From positions 1,116,001 to 1,180,000 of the forward strand of contig OZ241838.1 in NCBI GenBank assembly GCA_965202605.1: DNA of 64,000 bases, in the 5' to 3' direction. Both the position numbers and the translations under genes were made by a program. The notes under the pieces are model-generated. The model saw nothing but the letters and a program-made list of their open reading frames with translations, did not search any database and was not told the origin of the DNA. Origin of the DNA: JAAXHH01 sp965202605 (GTDB lineage: Bacteria > JAAXHH01). This document shows positions 26,451 to 35,547 of the stretch, piece after piece; within the stretch, counting starts at the first letter, position 1, and the number at the start of each line of letters is the position of its first letter.

Positions 26451-29400
26451 TCACCGTTCCCATTCCGATGCGCCGGGCAGACCGCTGCTGCCGTACACCT
26501 CGAGGTCGGCGCCGTCCAACCATTCCGGCTCGACCGGACGGGCGGAGACTCCCGGGACGCCATCTTCCTGGCTTCTGAGCATCCCGCGTACCTGCCCGGT
26601 GCCGGCATCCCGGTAAATCCGCATCGTTGGAGCGGCCCGGCCGTCGCCCAGGTCCGCCGCGCCGCCCAGTCGCGCCGCGCCGCCCAGTCGCGCCGCGCCG
26701 CCCGGACCCGATATCGAGATCTCCGTCAGCGCCCGTCCCCATTCGGATGGTACGGGCACGGCGAACGCGAAGGCCGACCGGCCCTCTCCGTGGACGAGTA
26801 CCGGCATGGCGAAGCGGAAGGTGAAGAGTTCGCCATCCCGGGATGCCCCGGTGATCCGGTAATCCCCTCCCGCAGCCGGCAGCGCCGGAGGAGCGTCCAT
26901 CGCGAAGGCGGGCTCCAGGAACGGCGCGCCGAACTCGTCGACGCCCCCCCAGATGAGCAGGACGCGCGCGGCGGCAGGCGGCGGGACTTCGGATTCGTGC
27001 TCGACGCGATAGCGCAGGGCCTTCGCGAAGTGAAAGTCGCTGATCCAGACCGGACCGCAGTACCCCATGACGTCCTTGTACCAGGGCGGGACAAGCGAAC
27101 CGTCTCGAAAGTCGTATCCCCAGACGCCGATCGAAGCGTCGCTGGTGGGAAAGGCGGGATCGGGGCCCAAGGCCCCTCCACACGGGGCGTGGCCAAGACT
27201 GAAATTGTGCCCGAGCTCATGGGCCATGGTCGGGGGATCGCTCGACGAGAACGCCGTGCGCCCCGACAAGTCCGCGATGCCGACCGGACCTTCGAACTGC
27301 CCCGACATCACGCCCATGTAGTAGCCGGTCCCCCCTTCCATGACGCGGATCGCCATGGTTTCCCCGAGCAAGGCGCCGGAGTGGTTTTCCGTCGTCCATA
27401 CGGGATCATGGACGCGCAGGTCCATACTCACGACGGGCAGCAGGACGTCAATGGCGGACATCAAATGGCTGGAGGGGTTCAGGCCGTCGGTCAGTGCCAG
27501 CACGTTACGGTCCGGAGCCTCCGAATAGAGGAACGGGATTACCGTGAATTCGAGGATCGGCATGGTCCTGACGTCTACCGCGTCCCTGCCGGTCCGCGGA
27601 ATACGCTTCGTTATTTCCAGTTCGTGGGGCAGCGTGCCTCCGGGGTCGATTTCAATCACCACTTCCAACCCCGGTTCTATTATCGCGGCGGGAATCTCGG
27701 CGTTGGCGGTATTCGACAACAGGCTTTCATCCATCTCCGCGGGTATCGGGTTCGATTGGGCCGGTATGTCGACTTCGAATGCCTGCGCCCCGTCCTGGTA
27801 GAACGTCGCCCGTACGCCCGGGATGTCCAGGTCCGTCGCTTCAACGGACGCGACGAAGACCCGGAGCAGCGCCGGCTTGCCGGCGACAAGCGGAACGGGG
27901 TACTCCGCGGACTGCACGGCCTGCGTGATCAGGTAATCGGCCCGCATGGTCTGACAGGAGGGCACGCGGTGGCTAACCAGGTTTTCGAGCCAGGCGCTCA
28001 TGCCGGCGTCGGAACCGGCACAGAGTCCCGTTTCGCTTGCCGCCAATACGTCCAACTTTGAAAGACCGGTCAGTTCCGCGGGAAGACGGCCTGTAAGACC
28101 GGGATTGTTCGACAGGAACAGTTGGCGAAGGGAACCGAGGTCGCCCACCGCGGGCGGCAGCCCGCCCCGGAGGTCGTTGTCGGACAGTGCAAGGACCTCC
28201 AGGCTGGAGAGTCTTCCGATTTCCGGGGGCAATGGCCCGGTCAGGGCGTTGTCCCGAAGCCAGAGTTCCTTGAGCGAAACGAGGCCGCCGATCTCCGCGG
28301 GCAACGGTCCCCCGAGGTCGTTGTTTTCCAGTTGCAACATGGTCAGGCCGGATAAGCGCCCGATGCCGGCGGGCAAAGGACCGGAGAGGCTGTTGTCTTG
28401 AATGTTCAGCTCCTCCAGGGAGGCGAGGCCGCCTATTTCTTCGGGAAGCGGGCCGCTGAGACTGTTTTCGTTAAGCCACAATAGGGTCAGGTCGGACAGG
28501 CGCCCGATTTCGCCGGGCAACGAGCCGGACAGTTCGTTTCTTTCGAGCATCAACCAGCTCAGATTGGCGAGATTGCCCAATTCGTCCGGGATCGATCCGG
28601 ACAGGCGGTTCCCACTCAGCACCAGGAATTCGAGCTTCGTCAGATTGCCGAGCTCGGACGGTATCGACCCGGTCAGGCCGTTGTCCACGAGCACCAGGGA
28701 TTCAAGGTCGGAGAGCTTCGCGATCTCCGGAATCAGCGAACCCGACAGGTTGTTTCCGACAAGGGAAAGCACCCAGACCCGGCCATTATGGTTTACGAAC
28801 ACACCATGCCATTCGTGGAGCGGACGGTCGCTCAGCCAGTTGGTCCGGTTCGTCCAGTCTGGACCGCCGGTGCCGTGGTAGAACGAAACCAGGATGTCGC
28901 GGTCCGTCGACGCACCGCAGACCGTGTCTGTGCCCCTGCGCGAGGCTATGGCGTCCATCCACGCCTCGAATGAAGCGTCGTCCTGGACGCAGAGCCCGGT
29001 CATATCGTAGTGGAACACATTCAATCGCAGGGCGGAAAGCGACAACGGGATTCTGCCGGACAGCGCGTTGTCGTCGATTCGTAACGAAGTCAACTCGGCC
29101 AGATCGGCCAGCCGGGGCGACAGCAACCCGGAAAGCCCGTTTCCGCCAAGGTCGATCCCGGTGACCAATCCCAGCGAATCCGTCGTGACACCGTACCAGT
29201 CTTCCAGTACGGCGTAGTGGTCAAGCGTCCATCCGTCGTCGTTCGTCCATCCCTCCCCGTTCGCGGCCTCGTGGAACGCGAGGAGCGCGAACTGATCATA
29301 CCTGCTGCAGAACTCAACGAATGGGCGCCAGTCTCCGAGTTGAAGCGTCCAGTCGATAAACTCCCTCGTACCCGGAATGCACAAACCTTCATTGACCGTG

Positions 29401-31421
29401 ATGGGAAACTGTTCCAGTTGCCCGAGTTTCAGGAACGACCTCGGGACCGGGCCGCTCAGTCGATTCTGATCGATCGTGAGTTCCCTCAGATTCCCCAGGT
29501 TGCCGAGTTCGGGCGGTACCTGGCCCTCGAATCGGTTTACGGAGAGATAGAGGATCCGCAGGTTGGACAGGCCGCCGAGGAAGGACGGGATCGACCCGGA
29601 CAGGCGGTTGCCGTGCAGGGACAGGTATTCCAGTTCAGACAGGGCGGCGAATTCGGGCGGCAACGGTCCGGTGAATTCGTTCTGGTGCATGAGCAGTTCC
29701 CGCAACGAGGTCAGGTTGCCGATGGCGGCGGGCAAGGCGCCGGTCAACTGATTGGCGCCAAGATCAAGCCGGCGCAGGTGCCGAAGCAGTCCGATCTCGG
29801 CCGGGACGGGACCTCTCAGGCCGTTGAAATTCAGGTTCAGCGAGGAAACCCGGCCCTGTCCGTCGAGGGTCACCCCGTGCCATCGGTCCAGCGGTTCATC
29901 CGAGGCCCAGTTGCTGTTGCGCTGCCAGTGCGCGCCGTTCGTCGCGCGGTACAGGGCCACCAGCGCGCCGCGTTCGACCTCGCCTTCGTCGCCCCGGCCG
30001 AGCACGGTCACCTCGGAGGCGGCGGACGTGCGGCCGCTCGAGGCGGTTACGATCGCGGACCCGGGGTTCACCGCGGATACCAGGCCGGTTGCGTCCACGT
30101 CCGCCACCGTCCGGTCGCTGGAAGACCAGGCGAAGGCCGCGTCCCGGACGGGATGTCCGTTGGCGTCGCGCGCCGTAGCGGCCAGCCTGTAGCGGCCTCC
30201 AACGGCCAGCGACAGTTCCCCCGGGACGACGGTCATCGAATGCACGACCTGCGCCACGATAACCTCCGCGCCGGCCGAAACCCCACCCGCCGACGCGGTG
30301 ACCGTCGTCGTTCCCGGCCCCTCCGCGGCGACAAGTCCGGCCGCGTCCACCGTCGCCACGGTCCCGTCGCCGCTGGACCAGGCCACGGCCACGCCCGGCA
30401 AAACCCGGCCCTCCATATCTTGAACCACTGCCGACAGGCGCAGCGTGTCCCCGATCGACGTAAAGGTGACGCGCTCCGGTCTGACCACGATCACCGAAGG
30501 CAAAGGCGCATTCACGATGATCTCCGCGCTCGCCTCCGCCTCGCCCGCGGCGGCGGTGACCATCGCCGATCCCGCATCGAGCGCGGTCACCAGTCCGGAC
30601 TGGTCCACTGTGGCCACAGATCCATCGGAGGAGGTCCAGAGAAACACTGCGCCGACGATGGCCGTACCGCCCCCGTCGAAAGCCGTTGCCGCGATACGCA
30701 GCGTATCGCCCGGAAGCATCGCATGGGAAACGGGATCCAGTACGATCTTTCGTACGTCCTGCATCACCGTCAGCGTCGCGCGCCCCACGGCTTCGCCCGC
30801 CTTCGCCGTGATCACCGCCATACCCCTTCCGACCGCCGCGGCGAGGCCTGTACTGTCCACCGTGGCCACGGAGGCGTCGCTGGTCGACCAGGACAACGCC
30901 ACGCCCGGGACCACGGCTCCGTGCTGATCGCGGACTTCGGCCTTGAGTTGGACGGTCTGTCCAATCTCCGTCAGGTCAAAAGCGTCCGGCGTGACGGCGA
31001 CCGAAGCGGGTGACGGCGGCTCGACGGATATCCTCGCCTGCCCCGTGACACCGCCGGCCGCCGCGGTAATGGTGCACGCGCCGCGCTTGACGGCGGTCAC
31101 CAACCCGGACTGGTCGACCGTGGCCACCGCGGGATCGCTGCTCGACCAGCGCACGTCCGGATTGGCAATCGGATTGCCGTTCCCATCCCGGACGGTGGCG
31201 GCAAGCCGGACCGTTTGACCCAGGGCGGTGAGTACCGCGGTGACAGGCGTGACGGTTATGCTGGTCGGTACCGCGGGCGTGGGCGGAGACGGCCCCGTCG
31301 GACCGGGCGGAGACGGCCCCGTCGGACCGGTCGGCTGATCCCTGCCGCAGGTAACCAGCATGACGCCGAGGCAGGTCAGTACAAGCAGGGGACTCCAAAA
31401 TCGGAGGGAAAGGGCAGGCAT
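26451..31421 (-). CDS. Giant surface lipoprotein: Ig-like (BIG2), LRR and metalloprotease domains
   Basis: A 1656-residue protein. A lipobox (LGVMLVTC) near residue 25 is followed by a collagen-like linker rich in PTGP. Five BIG2-type Ig domains follow (about residues 53-475), each with a WSSSD-like strand and a VATVDQSGLVTA-like strand. Three leucine-rich blocks of plant-type repeats (about 484-1140) are each introduced by a cap such as LVALYRATNGAHWQ. The C-terminal third has the zinc-protease motif HELGHNFSLGH near residue 1399 in a gluzincin/metzincin-like setting. It is probably exported, lipid-anchored and adhesive or proteolytic. The position usually occupied by Gly in HExxHxxGxxH is Ser here. 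Its operon context is solitary. Confidence 0.87.
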   Translation of the reverse strand: MPALSLRFWSPLLVLTCLGVMLVTCGRDQPTGPTGPSPPGPTGPSPPTPAVPTSITVTPVTAVLTALGQTVRLAATVRDGNGNPIANPDVRWSSSDPAVATVDQSGLVTAVKRGACTITAAAGGVTGQARISVEPPSPASVAVTPDAFDLTEIGQTVQLKAEVRDQHGAVVPGVALSWSTSDASVATVDSTGLAAAVGRGMAVITAKAGEAVGRATLTVMQDVRKIVLDPVSHAMLPGDTLRIAATAFDGGGTAIVGAVFLWTSSDGSVATVDQSGLVTALDAGSAMVTAAAGEAEASAEIIVNAPLPSVIVVRPERVTFTSIGDTLRLSAVVQDMEGRVLPGVAVAWSSGDGTVATVDAAGLVAAEGPGTTTVTASAGGVSAGAEVIVAQVVHSMTVVPGELSLAVGGRYRLAATARDANGHPVRDAAFAWSSSDRTVADVDATGLVSAVNPGSAIVTASSGRTSAASEVTVLGRGDEGEVERGALVALYRATNGAHWQRNSNWASDEPLDRWHGVTLDGQGRVSSLNLNFNGLRGPVPAEIGLLRHLRRLDLGANQLTGALPAAIGNLTSLRELLMHQNEFTGPLPPEFAALSELEYLSLHGNRLSGSIPSFLGGLSNLRILYLSVNRFEGQVPPELGNLGNLRELTIDQNRLSGPVPRSFLKLGQLEQFPITVNEGLCIPGTREFIDWTLQLGDWRPFVEFCSRYDQFALLAFHEAANGEGWTNDDGWTLDHYAVLEDWYGVTTDSLGLVTGIDLGGNGLSGLLSPRLADLAELTSLRIDDNALSGRIPLSLSALRLNVFHYDMTGLCVQDDASFEAWMDAIASRRGTDTVCGASTDRDILVSFYHGTGGPDWTNRTNWLSDRPLHEWHGVFVNHNGRVWVLSLVGNNLSGSLIPEIAKLSDLESLVLVDNGLTGSIPSELGNLTKLEFLVLSGNRLSGSIPDELGNLANLSWLMLERNELSGSLPGEIGRLSDLTLLWLNENSLSGPLPEEIGGLASLEELNIQDNSLSGPLPAGIGRLSGLTMLQLENNDLGGPLPAEIGGLVSLKELWLRDNALTGPLPPEIGRLSSLEVLALSDNDLRGGLPPAVGDLGSLRQLFLSNNPGLTGRLPAELTGLSKLDVLAASETGLCAGSDAGMSAWLENLVSHRVPSCQTMRADYLITQAVQSAEYPVPLVAGKPALLRVFVASVEATDLDIPGVRATFYQDGAQAFEVDIPAQSNPIPAEMDESLLSNTANAEIPAAIIEPGLEVVIEIDPGGTLPHELEITKRIPRTGRDAVDVRTMPILEFTVIPFLYSEAPDRNVLALTDGLNPSSHLMSAIDVLLPVVSMDLRVHDPVWTTENHSGALLGETMAIRVMEGGTGYYMGVMSGQFEGPVGIADLSGRTAFSSSDPPTMAHELGHNFSLGHAPCGGALGPDPAFPTSDASIGVWGYDFRDGSLVPPWYKDVMGYCGPVWISDFHFAKALRYRVEHESEVPPPAAARVLLIWGGVDEFGAPFLEPAFAMDAPPALPAAGGDYRITGASRDGELFTFRFAMPVLVHGEGRSAFAFAVPVPSEWGRALTEISISGPGGAARLGGAARLGGAADLGDGRAAPTMRIYRDAGTGQVRGMLRSQEDGVPGVSARPVEPEWLDGADLEVYGSSGLPGASEWER
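26655..26703. repeat. 18-bp in-frame tandem repeat in the giant lipoprotein gene
   Basis: The unit cgccgcgccgcccagtcg occurs at 26655-26672 and 26673-26690, with a partial third copy to about 26703. On the coding strand it encodes the six-residue repeat GGAARL, at about residues 1572-1590. It is a likely length-variable linker. Confidence 0.9.
31281..31328. repeat. 24-bp in-frame tandem repeat coding the PTGP linker
   Basis: Two perfect tandem copies, 31281-31304 and 31305-31328, encode an eight-residue proline/glycine repeat just after the lipobox cysteine of the giant lipoprotein. It is a spacer between the membrane anchor and the first Ig domain, and its copy number could vary. Confidence 0.9.
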
Positions 31422-31887
31422 GCCGGTTGTCCAGACTGAATTCAGTGCGCCGCGCAGCCGTTTATCGACAGCCCGGTGCGTGTTGGCGGCACATCGACCG
31501 ATTCAGACCTTGGGATTCATATCTATTGACAGGATGCAACGCCACAATTTAACCTTAGCCAGTGAGGCAGCCAGTGAGGCGAAATTACGCGGCTTCGCCG
31601 ACGCGCGTCAATGATAATCCGGAGTTGGCCTTCGCCTTCCGGCCGCGAGCTTCCCGCGGCGGCGGGAGCGGACGGTGTAGCGAAGGAATCGGACGGCCCG
31701 ACAGCCGGAGCGGACGACCCGACGATGGGAACTGGTGGCGCGGCGGCGGTACAGACTGTGCGGCGGCGGGAACGGATGGAGCGGCGCGGGAGCGGCAGGC
31801 GCGGCCAATAGCACTTGATTCTCCACCGCACTCCCTCAACGGCCTGGCCAGCAACCAGATTGCAACCTTCGAGACAAGGGGCATGAC
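31422..31887. other. 466-bp divergent intergenic region, no supported gene
   Basis: This gap separates the giant lipoprotein (minus) from the SDR gene (plus) and must hold promoters for both. A 12-bp tandem repeat (agccagtgaggc, 31557-31568 and 31569-31580) is present. From 31630 to 31805 the sequence is purine-rich on the plus strand with many GGCGG and GGAGCGG motifs. Several short open frames exist on both strands, but their translations are low-complexity Arg/Pro/Gly and are not credible proteins. Confidence 0.6.
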
Positions 31888-32646
31888 ATGAGTGATCCGA
31901 CAAAAGTCGCCGTCGTAACCGGAGCGGGTTCGGGCATCGGCAAGGCCTGTTCCCTGGCGTTGCTGGAAAACGGGTACAGCGTGGTCCTGGCCGGCAGGAG
32001 AAAGGAAGCGCTGGAATCGACCGTGGCCGGGGCCGGCGACGCCGCGGACCGGCTGCTCGTGGTCCCCACGGACGTGGGTGCCGCATCGCAGGTCGAGCGC
32101 CTTTTCGCCGAGACGAAGGCGGCCTTCGGACGGCTGGACCTGCTGTTCAACAACGCGGGTACGGGGGCGCCCGCGGTGCTCCTCGAGGACCTGACGGCCA
32201 AGCAGTGGCAGACGGTGGTGGACGTCAACCTGACGGGATCCTTCCTCTGCACGAAAGAGGCCTTCAAAATCATGAGGGACCAGGATCCGCAGGGGGGCCG
32301 GATCATCAACAACGGGTCGGTCTCCGCCCACGTGCCGCGGCCGAACTCGGCACCGTACACGGCCACGAAGCACGCCGTAACCGGCTTGACGCGTTCGACT
32401 TCCCTCGATGGGCGGAAGTATAACATCGCCTGCGGACAGATCGACATCGGCAACGCGGCCACGGAGATGACCCAGCGCATGAAGGAGGGCATCCAGCAGC
32501 CCACCGGCGACCTGCTGGCCGAGGCGCGCATGCACGTGAAGAACGTGTCCGACGCCGTCGTATTCATGGCCGGGCTGCCCCTCGACGCCAACGTACAGTT
32601 CATTACGGTCATGGCGACCACCATGCCCTACATAGGACGGGGATAA
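31888..32646 (+). CDS. SDR family oxidoreductase
   Basis: A 252-residue classical short-chain dehydrogenase. The cofactor motif is TGAGSGIGKA near the N-terminus, NNAG lies in the fourth strand region, and the catalytic serine is in NNGSVSAH, followed by YTATK (Tyr/Lys pair). An ACAAGGGG ribosome site precedes the ATG. The stop overlaps the ATG of the PhyH gene by one base (TAATG), so the two are coupled. The chain ends in VMATTMPYIGRG, typical of SDRs lacking a long C-terminal extension. The substrate is unknown. Linked with a PhyH oxygenase and a ManD-like dehydratase, it probably acts on a sugar acid or other hydroxylated compound. Confidence 0.92.
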   Translation: MSDPTKVAVVTGAGSGIGKACSLALLENGYSVVLAGRRKEALESTVAGAGDAADRLLVVPTDVGAASQVERLFAETKAAFGRLDLLFNNAGTGAPAVLLEDLTAKQWQTVVDVNLTGSFLCTKEAFKIMRDQDPQGGRIINNGSVSAHVPRPNSAPYTATKHAVTGLTRSTSLDGRKYNIACGQIDIGNAATEMTQRMKEGIQQPTGDLLAEARMHVKNVSDAVVFMAGLPLDANVQFITVMATTMPYIGRG

Positions 32647-33416
32647 TGACGGAAATCAAGTCGGCGCCAGTTGAAATCACCGAAGCCCAGAAGAAGCAGT
32701 ACCGGGAGGAGGGATACTTCATCCTCGAATCGGCCCTGGATGATGCGATGCTGGCGTACATCCGCGGCGAGTGCGACCGGCTTACGACCGAAATGGAAGC
32801 CCAGATGGCCGAGGCGTCCGAGAACACGCGGGGCATCAACCACAAGGGCAAACGGTACTTCGTATCCAATAAGCACCGCGACAATCCCAGCCTGCGGCCG
32901 TATATCTTCAGCGATCTCATGGCCGAGATCTGCCGGAGCACCCTGGGACCCACCGCTTACCTCTTCCACGAGCAGTTCGTGGTGAAGGGTCCCGAAGTCG
33001 GCATGAAGTTCGGCTGGCACCAAGACTCGGGCTACGTGGGATTCGACCACCGGCCGTACATGAGTTGCTGGGCGGCCCTGGACGACGTGAGCGAGGAGAA
33101 CGGCACGGTCTACGTCCTGCCCTTTTCCCGCGCGGGGACCCGTCGCCGCCAGGAACACAGCATCCTGGACGAATCGAACGACAAGATCGGTTACTACGGC
33201 GATGACCCCGGCATTCCCGTGATCGCGCCGGCCGGAAGCATCCTGGTATTCTCCAGCGTTTCCTTCCACCGCAGCAGCACGAATACCTCCGACGGCTGGC
33301 GTCGCGTGTACCTGACCCAGTATTCGGCCGAGCCGATCTATACCGAGGACGGCTCGCGGGTATGGAGCAATGCCGAACCTTTTCTCGTGGACGGCGAACG
33401 GGTAACGGCAGGATAG
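32646..33416 (+). CDS. Phytanoyl-CoA dioxygenase (PhyH) family oxygenase
   Basis: A 256-residue Fe(II)/2-oxoglutarate-dependent oxygenase. The first two iron ligands are the HxD motif in FGWHQDSGYVGF, the third is the histidine in SVSFHRSSTN, and the likely 2-oxoglutarate arginine lies in GWRRVYLTQYS. All catalytic positions are present, so it should be active. The ATG overlaps the SDR stop by one base. The family hydroxylates small molecules; the substrate here is unknown. A 99-bp gap follows before the enolase-superfamily gene. Confidence 0.9.
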   Translation: MTEIKSAPVEITEAQKKQYREEGYFILESALDDAMLAYIRGECDRLTTEMEAQMAEASENTRGINHKGKRYFVSNKHRDNPSLRPYIFSDLMAEICRSTLGPTAYLFHEQFVVKGPEVGMKFGWHQDSGYVGFDHRPYMSCWAALDDVSEENGTVYVLPFSRAGTRRRQEHSILDESNDKIGYYGDDPGIPVIAPAGSILVFSSVSFHRSSTNTSDGWRRVYLTQYSAEPIYTEDGSRVWSNAEPFLVDGERVTAG

Positions 33417-33515
33417 GAACCCCCGCATCCGGACCACGGGACCGAAGCATCCGCGACAGACCGGTGCGGCACCAGCCGTGAAAACGGGCAGACGCCACAT
33501 TCAAAGGAGCGGACC

Positions 33516-34733
33516 GTGACGACCATCACCGGGGTGAAGTGCATCCGGACGAGATCGAACGGCACCTGGGGCATCGTCAGGATCGAAACGAACCAGCCCG
33601 GACTGTACGGCATCGGTTCGGCGAGCGACCACTACCATCAGCGCGCCGTCGTCGAGGCCGTAGAATCCATGCTCGCCCCGAAGCTCATCGGGCGGGACGC
33701 AAGCCGCATCGAGGACATCTGGCAGACTTTCTACACGAGCGGATACTGGCGCAACGGCGCCATCACCAACACGGCGCTTTCCGGGATCGACATGGCCCTG
33801 TGGGACATCAAGGGCAAGGAGGCGGGGATGCCCGTCTACCAGCTCCTGGGCGGCGCCTGCCGGAGCGCCGTGCCCTGCTACGCCCACGCCGGCGGCGGGA
33901 CGCCGGAGGCCCTGCTGGAAGCCGTGCAGGGCTATCTCGACGAAGGGTTCCCCGTGGTGCGCTGCCAGCTCGGCGGGTACGGCGGCGGTGGATTCATCCC
34001 GTCAGAAGACGCGCCCCGCCCCGCCAACGCCTGGCCCGCCGACAAGGTCTTCGACGACGAAGCCTACATCGAGGCCATTCCGGACATGTTCGAGTACCTG
34101 CGTTCGAAGCTGGGTTTCGGCCCCAAGCTGACCCACGACGTCCACGAACACCTGCGCCCCCAGTCCGCCGTGACCCTGTCCAAGCGGCTGGAGCCCTACC
34201 GAATCTTCTTCCTGGAGGACGTGCTGCCCCCGGAGCAGGTGCAGTGGTACCGCCTGATCAGGGAGCAGTGCACGACGCCCCAGGCCATGGGGGAGCTTTT
34301 CGTCAACCCCCACGAATGGACGCCCCTCATCACCGAGCGCCTCATCGACTACGTCCGCGTGCGCGTATCCAAGGCGGGCGGCATCACCCCGTGCCGGAAG
34401 ATCGCGACCCTCTGCGAGTCCTTCGGCATCAACACCGCCTGGCAGGAAGGGGGAGACAACGACCCGGTCAACCAGGCCGCGGCCGTCCACCTGGACATGG
34501 CAAGCTGGAGTTTCGGGATCCAGGAGGAGAATACCTTCAGCGAGGAAGAATACGCGGCGTTCCCCGGGGCCTGCGTGCTGGAGGACGGCCACCTCTACGC
34601 CAACGACAATCCTGGATTGGGGCTGGATATCGACGAGGATGCGGCTGCAAAACTCATCGACGCAGAAGAAGCGGCCAGGCCTCGATACGCCGCGGAGGAT
34701 CGAAGGGCGGACGGCAGTATAGTAAGGCCGTAG
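33516..34733 (+). CDS. Enolase-superfamily dehydratase, ManD/RspA-like
   Basis: A 405-residue member of the mannonate dehydratase/RspA branch of the enolase superfamily. The N-terminal lid domain includes YWRNGAITNTALSGIDMALW. The barrel carries VRCQLGGYGGGGF and three metal-ligand segments: LTHDVHEHLRP, FFLEDVLPPEQ and MGELFVNPHEW. AWQEGGDNDPVNQAA comes near the end. It starts with GTG at 33516 behind AAAGGAG. The likely reaction is dehydration of a hexonic acid such as D-mannonate, although many members of this branch have low activity on known acids. It completes the SDR/PhyH/dehydratase set. Confidence 0.9.
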   Translation: MTTITGVKCIRTRSNGTWGIVRIETNQPGLYGIGSASDHYHQRAVVEAVESMLAPKLIGRDASRIEDIWQTFYTSGYWRNGAITNTALSGIDMALWDIKGKEAGMPVYQLLGGACRSAVPCYAHAGGGTPEALLEAVQGYLDEGFPVVRCQLGGYGGGGFIPSEDAPRPANAWPADKVFDDEAYIEAIPDMFEYLRSKLGFGPKLTHDVHEHLRPQSAVTLSKRLEPYRIFFLEDVLPPEQVQWYRLIREQCTTPQAMGELFVNPHEWTPLITERLIDYVRVRVSKAGGITPCRKIATLCESFGINTAWQEGGDNDPVNQAAAVHLDMASWSFGIQEENTFSEEEYAAFPGACVLEDGHLYANDNPGLGLDIDEDAAAKLIDAEEAARPRYAAEDRRADGSIVRP

Positions 34734-34782
34734 GGGCCACAGTCGGCCCTGGCGGCCGTCCCAATGGTCCGGAAGACCACCG

Positions 34783-35427
34783 CTATCTTACCTCAAGAGC
34801 TTCAGGAGCCAGTTGATACCACTGGACATCCCCGGACGCGATGGCATGCTCTATACTGTCGTCTCTCCGTAGACCCGTCACTACGGAATACGCGCGTTTA
34901 CCGGTAAAACGGGACATGAAACCCGCATTCCTGATGGCCCTGCGGGTATCCCTTCCGTTGGCGGTATATGAAACTTCGACTGCGACGAAACAGGTCTCGT
35001 CCTTCTCATCCCTGGCCTCGATGATCAGATCGGCGGCGCGAAAACTGCGCAGGTCGTTTGCGGGTATGTCCTTCGCGGCCTTCGATCGAATCAACATCCT
35101 TATCTCGACTCCGGACAGAACCCGGATCATTTCGAGACCCAATTCCCCGGCTATGTCTCCCGCGTACTCTATGGCCGCGTTCCTGGCGTGTGCGCCCCTC
35201 AGAACACCTAAGTCGTTTTCCACTCGGTCCAAGCGCCGGTCGAACTTGTCCATGCGCTGATCAACACGGTCAAACCGTTGATCCGTATTCCTGGCCAGGT
35301 TCGAGACGGTCCGGGGCAACTCCAGCACTTCCCGGGTCAGCACCCTGGCGCGCAACGCTTCGAGCCACCCGTTCAGTACCCCCATCGGTCTTCTATCGTA
35401 TGGATGGTATGCATGCTGATTCACCAA
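34783..35427 (-). CDS. Coiled-coil protein with a possible PD-(D/E)XK-like nuclease domain
   Basis: A 214-residue protein I cannot assign to a named function. After about 45 residues there is a heptad-like stretch FDRVDQRMDKFDRRLDRVEN that should form a coiled coil. The C-terminal half contains DLIIEARDEKDE followed by FVAVEVSYTAN, an arrangement of acidic residues on adjacent strands reminiscent of the PD-(D/E)XK nuclease fold (as in DUF3782-type proteins). The lysine of the classic motif is replaced. No signal peptide is visible. It sits at the edge of the defence island, between the dehydratase operon and a PhyH gene. Confidence 0.7.
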   Translation of the reverse strand: MVNQHAYHPYDRRPMGVLNGWLEALRARVLTREVLELPRTVSNLARNTDQRFDRVDQRMDKFDRRLDRVENDLGVLRGAHARNAAIEYAGDIAGELGLEMIRVLSGVEIRMLIRSKAAKDIPANDLRSFRAADLIIEARDEKDETCFVAVEVSYTANGRDTRRAIRNAGFMSRFTGKRAYSVVTGLRRDDSIEHAIASGDVQWYQLAPEALEVR

Positions 35428-35547
35428 CTGGGATTACGGACCATGACGAAAGAGGACAGCTTCAAACACGCAGACAACGAACCCAGACTGATTTCTCTAT
35501 CAATAGTTTTGTCGTAATCCAGTCCATTTTCTCGTGTAAAAAAACTG

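Noticed and set aside
31511..31891. Several short open frames in the gap before the SDR gene
   Set aside because: Their translations are Arg/Pro/Gly-rich low complexity on both strands, without ribosome sites or motifs.
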